From: Desulfovirgula thermocuniculi DSM 16036
GTDB lineage: Bacteria > Bacillota > Desulfotomaculia > Desulfotomaculales > Desulfovirgulaceae
Assembly (NCBI RefSeq): GCF_000429345.1
Contig: NZ_AUBR01000010.1
Location: forward strand, 1 to 64,000
Direction: 5' to 3'
Length of the DNA stretch: 64,000 bases
Part shown: one piece after another, positions 8,060 to 15,901 of the stretch
Layout of the letters: every line of letters starts with the position of its first letter
Numbering within the stretch: position 1 is the stretch's first letter
Notes under the pieces: generated by a model
The model's input: the letters and a program-made list of their open reading frames with translations, nothing else
Database searches by the model: none
What the model was told of the DNA's origin: nothing
Made by a program: the position numbers and the translations under genes

Positions 8060-9982
8060 TCAAGAACTAACGTAGCGCAGCCAGTGATCGGTGAAATACC
8101 TGCTGGTGAGCTTTTGCAGGCGGGTGATGGCCAAGAGCGCATCCTTGAGCAGCATCTGCTCGGTCCTGCTCAGGCGGTAGGGGTTTAGGTAATTATCCGC
8201 CTCCCTGCCCTGCCTGACCTTCCTCAGGTTTTCCCTAATGCGCAGCATCATCAGCGTCTCAAAGGCGCCCTGCACATACTCCCCGTCCTCCTCCGGCAGG
8301 ACCCCTTTTTCCACCAGCAGGCGGAGCCTGCCCAGGGTGGAGGTCTCCCGGAGGCCGTACTTTACAGCAAAAATGCGGGCGCAATTAACAATATGGCGGG
8401 CGGCCTCCTTTAAGTTTAACTCGTTTTTATGGGGCCCGCCCTTTTCCGTGGCAAACCCTCCCAGGAAGGTAAGGGGAACTCTTGCCTGCACTTCCTCTTC
8501 TGCCAGGAAATGGGGCGCGCGGCCAGAGGAACTGAAGGCGCCGAAAATGTGCTCCCGCAGCTCTTCGGCCAGGTCCGCGGCGCCGTATACGGGCCGGAAG
8601 TCCAGGAGGATGGTGAGCAGCCGGATGTCCTCCGGCTCGGCCCGCTCCATCCAGCCGGAAACCACTTCCTTCCAGTTATCCAGGGAGCGGCACCACCGGG
8701 GGTTGGAGGCCATAACCCCGCCCTTGCACCAGGCAAAGCCCGCCCGCACCAACTCCTCCACCACCCTGGCTCCCAGGACCTGGAAGTAACTGGCCGCGCC
8801 GTGGCCGCCCCCGGCGTAGATGATGGCGTTGTCCTGGTCGGTGCGCAGGGTCTGCTCCTTCCGCCCCGCGCTCCCCATGCTGATCCAGCAGTATGCCACG
8901 GGTGGCGTCCCGAAGCCTTCTTCCGCCAACTCTTTCTCGCAAAGCTCGATTACCCGGCAGGTAAGCCTGTCGTGCATCTCGGTGATGATCTCAAAAAGCT
9001 CGGGAACCCGGGCCTTTTCGGCCACCAGGGCGCTTAAAAAGCTGTCCACTTCCCGGCCTATCCTGGCCAGGTCGTCCAGCGTCCTGGCCCTCTCTATCTT
9101 GTCCGTTACCCAGAGGCTCCCCGTGCTCCTGGCCTTAATCAAGTCCCTCAGGGTGAGCACGCCCGCCAGCCTCTCCCCGTCCAGCACCACCATGTGCTTG
9201 ACCTGGTGCTTGACCACCGCCAGGAGGGCCTTGCCGTAATAATCGCCCACCTGCAGCTTGACCAGCTTCCTGTCCATCACCTGCTCAGCCGTGAGTCCCG
9301 CAGGCCCGCAGGAAGGATAAGCGAGCACCTTGTGCACCAGGTCTTTTTCCGTGACCAGGCCTGCCGGGTAGCCGCCCTCGTCCAGCACGATAACCGAGCT
9401 TATTTGGTGGTCGGCCATCCGGCGGGCCACTTCACTTACGGGCGTGTCCAGACGGCAGGTTACCGGGGACCAGGTCATGATCTCGCTGACCCTCTTGTGA
9501 AAGGGGGTGGACTCCGCCGCCCCGTATGCCTCGTAGGGCTGGCGGGCCACCGCCTCCGCGTACAGCAGGCGCAGGCGCTCGGAAAGCAGGGCGGTAAAAA
9601 AGCTGGCAAACTCCGGGTAGCCGGCAATGAGTTCCTCCACCCTGCGCTGCGGGATGAGCAGGCAGGCCATGTTCTCCGCCGCCCGCACGGAGCCACCGTA
9701 GGTCTTGCCGGTAAAGAGGGCCGTTTCGCCGAAAAAATCGCCGCGGCGCCGGTAGCCCACCACCGTTTCCCGGTGGTGGTGCTCGTCAGTTACGGTCACC
9801 TCCGCCGTGCCGGAGGCCACCAGGAAGAGCACGCCAAGGCTTTTCTGGCCCTGCCTGAAGGCATAGGCTCCCCGGGGGTAAAGCCTCACCTCCAGGTGCC
9901 GGGCAAGCCCGGCGAGCACCTCCTCGCCCAAGACGCTAAAGGGCGGGCAGGACCTGAGGACCTCCAAAACATCCACTTCCAT
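8060..9982 (-). CDS. Cyclic-nucleotide-binding, CBS and DUF294 nucleotidyltransferase protein
   Basis: A 640-residue regulator-like protein. Residues about 10-125 form a CRP-type cyclic-nucleotide-binding domain (GDFFGETALF). Two CBS domains follow (about 155-285; ISSVIVLDEGGYPAGLVTEKD and MVVLDGERLAGVLTLRDLI). A DUF294 nucleotidyltransferase core follows near residue 370, with the motif GSAGRKEQ-x4-DQDNAI, and then the helical DUF294 C-terminal domain. The family resembles the GlnD uridylyltransferase core, and its targets are mostly unknown. It is paired with the downstream DnaQ-like exonuclease. The ATG at 9982 is preceded by AAGGGGAAGAGGG. It lies in the segment that interrupts the chemoreceptor, 21 bases beyond the end of the N-terminal fragment. 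Confidence 0.9.
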   Translation of the reverse strand: MEVDVLEVLRSCPPFSVLGEEVLAGLARHLEVRLYPRGAYAFRQGQKSLGVLFLVASGTAEVTVTDEHHHRETVVGYRRRGDFFGETALFTGKTYGGSVRAAENMACLLIPQRRVEELIAGYPEFASFFTALLSERLRLLYAEAVARQPYEAYGAAESTPFHKRVSEIMTWSPVTCRLDTPVSEVARRMADHQISSVIVLDEGGYPAGLVTEKDLVHKVLAYPSCGPAGLTAEQVMDRKLVKLQVGDYYGKALLAVVKHQVKHMVVLDGERLAGVLTLRDLIKARSTGSLWVTDKIERARTLDDLARIGREVDSFLSALVAEKARVPELFEIITEMHDRLTCRVIELCEKELAEEGFGTPPVAYCWISMGSAGRKEQTLRTDQDNAIIYAGGGHGAASYFQVLGARVVEELVRAGFAWCKGGVMASNPRWCRSLDNWKEVVSGWMERAEPEDIRLLTILLDFRPVYGAADLAEELREHIFGAFSSSGRAPHFLAEEEVQARVPLTFLGGFATEKGGPHKNELNLKEAARHIVNCARIFAVKYGLRETSTLGRLRLLVEKGVLPEEDGEYVQGAFETLMMLRIRENLRKVRQGREADNYLNPYRLSRTEQMLLKDALLAITRLQKLTSRYFTDHWLRYVSS

Positions 9983-10003
9983 GGCCCTCTTCCCCTTGCT
10001 TAT

Positions 10004-10321
10004 TTATCCGCTGCCGCCAGGATCACACCTTAAATTTCCCCCGGCTACCTCCCGGGCCATGCCGGCCAGCATTTTCAAAGGGGCGGCCAGGACCAACCTC
10101 ACCACCAGGTAGTTGGCCCCTCCCACCAGCAGGCCCGCCAGCAGGCAGGCGGCAACAAAAGTGGGCTGGAAAACCGCCCGGGGCGGCAAGCCCAAGGCCA
10201 CCATGCCGAAGGGAAAAACCGCTCCGGTGACAAGGCCCATGAGGACCATTACCGCCATGAGGGTCCTGAACAGCCTCCCTCTTCCGGCCAGGCGAAAAAG
10301 CAAACCCTGGGGAGCTTCCAT
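10004..10321 (-). pseudogene. Methyl-accepting chemotaxis protein, N-terminal half (membrane anchor plus first HAMP half)
   Basis: A 105-residue frame with two transmembrane segments (about 19-43 and 53-75), then PLKMLAGMAREVAGGNLR, the first half of a HAMP domain. After NLR it runs into seven unrelated residues and a stop. The start ATG has GGGAGGG upstream. Intact chemoreceptors in this window (for example at 23591) have eight residues between GDLR and RDELG. Joining this half to 6328-7216 gives GNLR, eight residues, then RDEIG: the same length. The reconstructed receptor would be about 392 residues with no periplasmic domain. Taken alone this would be called a small membrane protein. Confidence 0.72.
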
Positions 10322-10437
10322 GTGCCCGTGCCCTCCCGGTTAAAGCAAATTTTTGCTTCTATTCGCCGGTATTTTCTCTTTTTCCTGCCGCACCCCCGGT
10401 TGGCCCCCACCCTCGCGCGGGCGGTGAGCACCGCGCT

Positions 10438-12585
10438 TCATTCGTCCTTTATGCTCCAGAGCCGCATGGCATTTAAGGTTACCAGCAGCGTGGCTCCCAT
10501 GTCGGCCAGGATGGCCAGCCAGAGGGTAAGCCAACCGGGGAAAACGGCCAGGACGGCCAGGACCTTCACCGTTACGGCAAAGAGCACGTTTTGCCGGATA
10601 ACCCCCTGTGCCGCCCTGCCCAGGCGGAAGACAAAAGCCAGCTTTGTCAGGTCGGCCCCGGCCAGCACCACGTCCGCCGTTTCCAGGGCCGCATCCGTAC
10701 TCGCCCCGCCCAGGGCTACCCCAACGGTTGCCGCCGCCAGGGCCGGCGCGTCGTTAACGCCGTCCCCCACCATGGCCACCGCACCGTACCGGCGGGCCAG
10801 GAAACGTACGGCCTCCACCTTTCCCTGGGGCAGGAGCCCGGCGTGGTATTCGTCCACCCCCAGGCGGGCCGCCACGGCACGGGCGGTTCCCTCGCCGTCC
10901 CCGGTAAGCATCACGGTGCGGGAGATGCCGGCCCGCTTCAAGGCGGCAACGGCTGCCGCTCCCTCTTCCCGGACCTCGTCGGCCAGGGCAATGATGCCCA
11001 GCAAGGCTTGCGGCGTCCCGAGGAGGACAACCGTCTTGCCTTCCTCCTGCAGGCGGGCAACCTCTTCACCGAGGGCACCTGCAGGGAGGCCCAGCCGGGC
11101 AAACAGCCGGGGGCTGCCGAGATAGAGAAGTTGCCCGTCCACCACCCCGCGCGCTCCCAGACCCGGTAGGGCCGCAAACTCCGCCGCCTGCTCCACCGGC
11201 AACCCTTGCGCCGCCGCGGCCCTCACCACGGCCTTGGCCAGGGGGTGCTCGGAGCAGGACTCCAGGGCGGCAGCTGCCCGCAGCAATTCCTCCGGCGGGT
11301 AGCCGCCCGCGGGGCGGATATCCGTCACCGCCGGCTGCCCTTTGGTAAGGGTTCCCGTCTTGTCAAGGGCCACGGCCCTCACGGCCCCCGCCGCCTCCAG
11401 GCAGGCGCCGCCTTTAATGAGCACGCCGCGGCGCGCGGCGCTGCCAATGGCGCTGGCCACGGCCACCGGGGTGGAAACCACCAGGGCGCAGGGACAAGAC
11501 GCTACCAAAAGAGCCAGCCCCCGGTAAACCCAGGGCTCCCAGGGCTGCCCTGCGGCCAGGGGCGGGAAAAGGGCCACGGCTGCCGCCAGGGCCATTACGG
11601 CGGGCGTGTAGGCGGCAGCAAAGCGTTCCACAAAGACCTGCGACGGTGCCCGCCGGGTCTGCGCCTCTTCCACCAGCCGGATGATCCTGGAAATGGTGCT
11701 GTCCTCTACCGGCCTGGTTACCTTCACCTCCAGGTACCCGTAAGTGTTAAGGGTGCCGGCAAAAACCTCGTCGCCCGGGCCTTTTTCCACGGCCAGCGAC
11801 TCCCCGGTTATGGGAGCCTCGTTTAAGGCGGACTCCCCCTTGACGATCCGCCCGTCCATGGCCACCTTCTCCCCGGGGCGTACGATCATAATATCGCCCA
11901 CCCGCACCTCTTCCACCGGGACCTCCACCTCTTCGCCGCCAGGACGGTAAACCCTGGCCCTGGGGGGCGCAAGGTCCATGAGCTCGCGGATGGCCCGGCG
12001 CACCCGTCCCGCCGTCCAGGACTCCAGCGTTTCCGAAAGGGAGTAGAGGAAAGCCACCACGGCACCCTCCCTCCACTCGCCGATGGAGACGGCTCCCGCC
12101 AGGGCCACGGTCATGAGCACGCTCACGTTAAAATTCAGGCGCATGGCGGAGGGAAAGGCGCGGCGGATACTTCCCCACCCCCCTACGGCCATGGCCGCCA
12201 GGTAAAAGGGGAGGTAACGGGCGGGGTTATACCCGAGCACCTCCAGCACAAGGGCACACGCCAGGGCCAGGCCGGATATCAGCACCCGCAGCAGTTTCCA
12301 CCCCGTGCCGGGCGCGGCGGCGCGGGCCTTCCCCGCCCCGCCCTCTGGCAGCACGATGCGGAGCCCTTCCCTGACGGCTGCACGCTTTATGGCCCCGGCG
12401 TCCACGCCGGAACCTTCCACCACCAGCCTGCCGGTGGAGGCGTTTAAGCTTACCCTGGACACGCCAGGAAGCGCCGCCACTTTCCTTTCAAATTTGGCGG
12501 CGCAGTCCGCTCAGGTAATTCCCTCCACGCGGAAGACGGCCCTCACGTTTTTATCTTCCCGGTTTGCGGCTTTATCCTGGACCAA
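10438..12585 (-). CDS. cadA: Cd/Zn/Pb-type P1B ATPase (CadA), candidate selenoprotein with in-frame UGA
   Basis: A 715-residue heavy-metal efflux ATPase if the UGA at codon 25 (12511-12513) is read through. The N-terminal metal-binding domain is VEGIT-(UGA)-ADCAAKFE, where the UGA falls on the first Cys of the family's CxxC. The rest is intact: actuator TGES near residue 261, CPC at 364-366, DKTGTLTK at 408-415, and the P-domain GDGVND. CPC with this flanking sequence is typical of Zn/Cd/Pb pumps. Translation would begin at TTG 12585 with GGGGGGAG 6 bases upstream; without recoding only a GTG at 12480 is left, which lacks the metal domain. A hairpin follows the UGA. The gene directly follows a CadC-type repressor. 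A simple nonsense mutation is the alternative. Confidence 0.85.
12471..12503 (-). other. SECIS-like hairpin downstream of the in-frame UGA
   Basis: Seven bases after the UGA the mRNA has GCGCCGCC pairing perfectly with GGCGGCGC, 8 bp. An inner TTT/AAA helix can close a 6-base loop GAAAGG beginning with G. The distance from UGA to apical loop is 21 bases. Bacterial SECIS elements are described as hairpins at about this distance with a G in the first two loop bases, so the fit is reasonable. The helix also encodes protein, and GC-rich hairpins are common in this genome. Confidence 0.5.
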
Positions 12586-12598
12586 CTTTTTCTCCCCC

Positions 12599-13000
12599 CT
12601 AAACGGCATTTTCCGCACCATTTCCTGCCACGCCCCGCATATTAAGAACATCTTTAAGGAAGTTGCCTATGCGCTCGTCGGCAAGCCGGTAAAATACCAG
12701 CTTTCCCTCCCGGCGGTATTTGACCAGCCCCAGGCGATAGAGCAGGCGTAGGTGGTAGGAAGCAGCGGCCAGGCTTTGGCCAATAACGGCAACCACATCG
12801 CAAACGCAAAGCTCCCCCTCGGCGAGGGCATAAATAACTTTCAGGCGGGTGTCATCGGCCAGGGCCTTGAAGAGATCGGCTAAGCCTTCGACAACCCTGA
12901 CCTTTGACCTTAGCCTTTGCACTCGTTCCATATTTATGCAATTAACCTCGCAAACGGGGGCCTCCGCAGGGGGTCTTTCGGGGAAAGCCTCTTTATGCAC
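12599..13000 (-). CDS. cadC: CadC-type ArsR/SmtB metal-responsive repressor
   Basis: A 133-residue winged-helix repressor. The N-terminal CEVNC (Cys17, Cys21) and LCVCD in the recognition-helix region (Cys65, Cys67) form the four-thiolate alpha3N site that defines CadC. In that family Cd(II), Pb(II) or Zn(II) binding releases DNA. The HTH is around residues 65-90 (VCDVVAVIGQSLAAASYHLRLL). It stops 13 bases before the TTG of the CadA gene, so the two form an operon. The GTG start has GGGGTGA 7 bases upstream. A consensus promoter and an AT-rich palindrome lie in front, matching autorepression. The unusually long N-terminus before Cys17 is typical of CadC. Confidence 0.92.
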   Translation of the reverse strand: MHKEAFPERPPAEAPVCEVNCINMERVQRLRSKVRVVEGLADLFKALADDTRLKVIYALAEGELCVCDVVAVIGQSLAAASYHLRLLYRLGLVKYRREGKLVFYRLADERIGNFLKDVLNMRGVAGNGAENAV

Positions 13001-13017
13001 TGGAGATCACCCCAACC

Positions 13018-13044
13018 ATAAATTAATTCAAATAGTCAATTTAT
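13018..13044 (-). promoter_or_regulatory. Candidate CadC operator
   Basis: An AT-rich inverted repeat with arms ATAAATT (13018-13024) and AATTTAT (13038-13044) lies between the -10 and the CadC start. The centre contains TTCAAATAGTCAA, similar to the TCAAATA half-sites of known cad operators. Binding there would block transcription of cadC-cadA. Confidence 0.55.
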
Positions 13045-13050
13045 TACTTG

Positions 13051-13079
13051 ATTATATTGGCATATTGCCCTCTTGTCAA
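13051..13079 (-). promoter_or_regulatory. Consensus sigma-A promoter of cadC-cadA
   Basis: On the minus strand TTGACA (13074-13079) and TATAAT (13051-13056) are separated by exactly 17 bases. Both hexamers are perfect consensus. The transcript would begin near 13044, at the edge of the candidate operator. Confidence 0.85.
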
Positions 13080-13142
13080 CCTTACCTTAAAAAAATTTAG
13101 GACCCTCCCTGCATTCCTAACTGCTCCTGTGACTTTATTCCT

Positions 13143-13168
13143 ATGGTATACTCTATACGGTACACCAT
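13143..13168 (+). promoter_or_regulatory. Palindromic site in front of the decarboxylase-pump genes (GntR-like operator or promoter)
   Basis: ATGGTATAC (13143-13151) and GGTACACCAT (13159-13168) form an imperfect inverted repeat. TGGTATAC and its partner fit the TnGTnnnACnA pattern of FadR/GntR-family sites. TATACT inside it could also act as a -10. Which protein would bind is unknown; no GntR gene is in the window. Confidence 0.35.
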
Positions 13169-13196
13169 TAGGGGCAGCGAGGTGAATTCTTGCAAA

Positions 13197-14342
13197 ATGA
13201 ACGCTGAAACGGTGTTATTACTCTTTCAGGGAATTTTCCAGGGGCTGCTCAGCTTTTCCTGGCAGAACGCGGTAATGATTGCCACCGGGCTACTGCTCAT
13301 TTACCTGGGCGTAAGGCACCAGGTGGAGCCCCTGCTGCTGGTGCCCATCGGCTTTGGCTGCATTCTGGTCAACCTGCCCCTCACCGGCATCATGGGTGAA
13401 GAAGGCCTCCTGAGGTATTTCTACGAGGCCGGCGTGGTCACCGAGATCTTCCCCTGCCTCATCTTCATCGGCATCGGCGCCATGACCGATTTTACCCCCC
13501 TGCTGCAAAATCCCCGGGTCTTCCTCCTGGGCGGGGCCGGGCAGTTCGGCATTTTCCTCACCCTGCTCCTGGCCCTCGCCCTGGGCTTTGAAAAGGTGGA
13601 GGCCGTGTGCGTGGGCATCATCGGCGCCTGCGACGGGCCCACCTCCATTTACGTTACCAGTCAGTTTGCCCCCCACCTCCTGGGCCCCGTATCGGTGGCC
13701 GCATATTCCTACATGGCCCTGGTCCCCGTCATCCAGCCGCCGGTGATGCGGCTCCTGACCACCAAAAGGGAACGCACCATGGTCATGAAGTATTACACGG
13801 GGAAGCCCGTTTCCCGCACGGCCAAAATACTCTTCCCCCTGGTGGTAGCCGTGGTAACCATCATTATCGCCCCCATGGGCGCACCCCTCATGGGCACCCT
13901 TATGCTCGGCAATTTCTTAAAGGAATGCGGAGTGGTGGAAAGGCTCAGCCGCACCGCCCAAAACGAGATAGCCAACATCGTCACCCTGCTCCTGGGGCTA
14001 ACCATTGGCGCCACCATGAACGGGGAGGTATTCCTCACCACCAAAACCCTCTTCATCTTCCTCCTGGGCGCGGTGGCCATAGCCGGAGACACGGCGGCGG
14101 GAGTGTTAATGGCCAAGCTCATGAACCTCTTTGCCAGGGAAAAGATCAACCCGCTGATAGGGGCTGCCGGTATCTCCGCCTTCCCCATGTCCGCCCGAGT
14201 GGTGCATAAAGTGGGCAGCGAGGAGAACCCCCAGAATTACCTCCTCATGCACGCCATAGGCGTCAATACCGGGGGGCAGGTGGGCTCCGTGCTGGCCGCC
14301 AGCATCATGCTGGCCGTGCTCAAGGCCATGGGCCTGGCATAG
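13197..14342 (+). CDS. Na+-transporting decarboxylase beta subunit (OadB/MmdB/GcdB family)
   Basis: A 381-residue integral membrane protein with about nine hydrophobic segments. It carries the family motif GIIGACDGPTSIYV near residue 157, where the Asp takes part in Na+/H+ coupling, and INPLIGAAGISAFPMSARV near residue 320. Beta subunits decarboxylate carboxybiotin and export Na+. I chose ATG 13197 with GAGGTGA upstream; a GTG at 13182 is possible. A short gamma-like gene follows, but no alpha (carboxyltransferase) or biotin carrier gene is nearby. Which acid is decarboxylated (oxaloacetate, methylmalonyl-CoA or glutaconyl-CoA) is therefore not decidable here. Confidence 0.92.
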   Translation: MNAETVLLLFQGIFQGLLSFSWQNAVMIATGLLLIYLGVRHQVEPLLLVPIGFGCILVNLPLTGIMGEEGLLRYFYEAGVVTEIFPCLIFIGIGAMTDFTPLLQNPRVFLLGGAGQFGIFLTLLLALALGFEKVEAVCVGIIGACDGPTSIYVTSQFAPHLLGPVSVAAYSYMALVPVIQPPVMRLLTTKRERTMVMKYYTGKPVSRTAKILFPLVVAVVTIIIAPMGAPLMGTLMLGNFLKECGVVERLSRTAQNEIANIVTLLLGLTIGATMNGEVFLTTKTLFIFLLGAVAIAGDTAAGVLMAKLMNLFAREKINPLIGAAGISAFPMSARVVHKVGSEENPQNYLLMHAIGVNTGGQVGSVLAASIMLAVLKAMGLA

Positions 14343-14378
14343 GCCGCTTTAAGCGCTCCATAAAAGGGGGTCCTCGAG

Positions 14379-14522
14379 ATGGAGCTCTCTAAGTGGGAAT
14401 TCGGCCTCTACATGCTTGTCTTCGGGATGGGCCTGACCCTGGGTACCCTTTACCTTTTGACCTGGATCATGCGGGCCTTAACAGCCGCTTTCAAACCCGA
14501 GCAAAACGAAAACAACTCATGA
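14379..14522 (+). CDS. OadG-type gamma subunit of Na+-pumping decarboxylase (47 residues)
   Basis: A very short gene easily missed. It encodes 47 residues with one transmembrane segment (about 8-31, FGLYMLVFGMGLTLGTLYLL) and a short charged, Asn-rich tail. OadG-like gamma subunits have exactly this build and hold the complex together. The ATG has AAGGGGG 8 bases upstream and lies 36 bases after the beta-subunit stop, so they are co-transcribed. A terminator follows 21 bases after the stop, closing the operon. Sequence similarity in such a short protein is weak; the call rests on size, topology and position. Confidence 0.75.
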   Translation: MELSKWEFGLYMLVFGMGLTLGTLYLLTWIMRALTAAFKPEQNENNS

Positions 14523-14543
14523 AAACAATTTATGAAAAAGCCA

Positions 14544-14585
14544 AGCGGCAGGAGGCTTAGGAATCATCTCCTGCCGCTTTATGTT
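14544..14585 (+). terminator. Rho-independent terminator of the oadB-oadG unit
   Basis: AGCGGCAGGAG (14544-14554) pairs perfectly with CTCCTGCCGCT (14568-14578) around a 13-base loop, followed by TTATGTT. It is 11 bp and GC-rich. The T-tract is modest. Confidence 0.8.
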
Positions 14586-14667
14586 CCCTTTGTCTACTTT
14601 TCCCTCTGCGAGCCAAAGATGTAAACTAGTATAACGTTGTAGCGCCAGAAAATGCCGGCCATGCGCT

Positions 14668-15867
14668 CTATGCCGGGCATATAACCACCTCATCGGGGTA
14701 CGCGGTCAGCCTCTCCAGCCCGTTTTCCCGCACCACGAAGGTGTTCTCAATACCCACGGCTCCCCGCCCGGGGAAGACGAATTTGGGCTCCAGGGCCACC
14801 ACCATGCCCGGCGCGAGCTTGTCTTTTACCCCTTGCGCCAGCACCGGCAGCTCGTTTAACTCCAGGCCCACGCCGTGGCCCACAAAGCGTACCTGCTCGT
14901 CACAGCCCATGAAGTGAGCGGCCAGCCCGGCTCCGGCGGCCACCTCACACGCCAGCGCGTAAAGCTCCCCGCATGCTGTTCCCGGGCGTGCCGCCTTCAC
15001 CAGGGCCTCCTGGATTTCCAGGGCCACCCGATGGGCATAAACTAAATCCGGCGGCAAAGACCCCACGGCAAAAACCCGGCTCACGTCCACCTGGTAGCCC
15101 CCCGCGGCCACCACCACGAAATCCACCATTACGGGCTCCCCGGGGGCAATGACGTGCCGTCCCACGCCAAAGGGAAAGGCCGGGGAAAAACCGGGCCCGC
15201 CCAGGGGGCTGTCGTAATAGCTGGCCACGCCTCCGCTGGGCCCAGCCAGGATGCACCCGTAAAAGAACTCCTGCTGGTTGAAGCCCCGCACCCTGATGAG
15301 GCCCAGGTGGCCCGCCCGGCGGGCCGCCGCTTCTACGGAGGCGGCCAGCTCCAGCTCGCTCCTGCCCGCCCTGATCATGCCGGGGACCTGGGCCAAGACG
15401 GCGTCCGCCAGGGCCGCCGATTCCCTCACCAGGTCAATTTCGTACGGAGATTTTACCGCACGCAGCTTTCTAATTAGCGGGGAGCAGTCCACAATCTGCC
15501 CCGGGAAGATCTTCCGGTAGCGGGCAAACAGATTTACGGGCAAAACGTCCAGCTCCATGCCCAGCACGCGGGGCAACGGCAGCCCCCGGGAAGCCAGGAC
15601 GGCGGGCAACTCTTCCGGCTTGCGCAAGGGGCTCACTTCCGCCGGCACGCGTTCCGGCTGTACGCGCCCCAGGCTCCGGCGCACCATGAGCAGCGGGCGC
15701 CCCCTGGCGGGAACGTACAGGTGGGCGTTCTGGTAGGTGCCGCAGAAGTACACCAGGTCGGCCGCCTGCAGGATGAGGGCGCCCTCCATGCCCGCTTCAC
15801 CGAGGGCTTCCTGGAAGCGCTCCATCCTGGCGGAAAGCTCTGCAAGGGGCGGGTAGGTCACGGCCAA
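14668..15867 (-). CDS. M24 family metallopeptidase (Xaa-Pro aminopeptidase/dipeptidase type)
   Basis: A 399-residue pita-bread-fold enzyme. Residues about 10-145 form the creatinase N-terminal domain and 160-395 the catalytic domain. All five metal ligands are visible: Asp in VMVDF, Asp in QVDVSR, His in FVGHGVGLELNE, Glu in VALEPKF and Glu in GIENTF. The family removes an N-terminal residue before proline or splits Xaa-Pro dipeptides with two metals; non-peptidase members also exist. The TTG start has GGAGG 6 bases upstream; a GTG two codons later is possible. It follows threonine synthase by 34 bases on the same strand, so they may be co-transcribed. Confidence 0.88.
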   Translation of the reverse strand: MAVTYPPLAELSARMERFQEALGEAGMEGALILQAADLVYFCGTYQNAHLYVPARGRPLLMVRRSLGRVQPERVPAEVSPLRKPEELPAVLASRGLPLPRVLGMELDVLPVNLFARYRKIFPGQIVDCSPLIRKLRAVKSPYEIDLVRESAALADAVLAQVPGMIRAGRSELELAASVEAAARRAGHLGLIRVRGFNQQEFFYGCILAGPSGGVASYYDSPLGGPGFSPAFPFGVGRHVIAPGEPVMVDFVVVAAGGYQVDVSRVFAVGSLPPDLVYAHRVALEIQEALVKAARPGTACGELYALACEVAAGAGLAAHFMGCDEQVRFVGHGVGLELNELPVLAQGVKDKLAPGMVVALEPKFVFPGRGAVGIENTFVVRENGLERLTAYPDEVVICPA

Positions 15868-15901
15868 TCACGCCTCCGTAAATAAATTAAATTGTTCCTC
15901 C

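Larger units (their letters stand above)
7213..10031. other. 2.8 kb segment interrupting a chemoreceptor gene
   Basis: The segment carries the DnaQ-like exonuclease and DUF294 genes and lies between the two halves of one chemoreceptor. Both junctions show the same CCTT (7213-7216 and 10028-10031; AAGG on the coding strand). Joining the halves across a single AAGG restores one reading frame and a HAMP domain of normal length. I see no terminal inverted repeats and no transposase or recombinase inside, so the mechanism is unknown. Confidence 0.6.

Noticed and set aside
10417-10440. GCGGTG/CACCGC inverted repeat after cadA as a terminator
   Set aside because: The loop would be only 2 bases and no T-tract follows.
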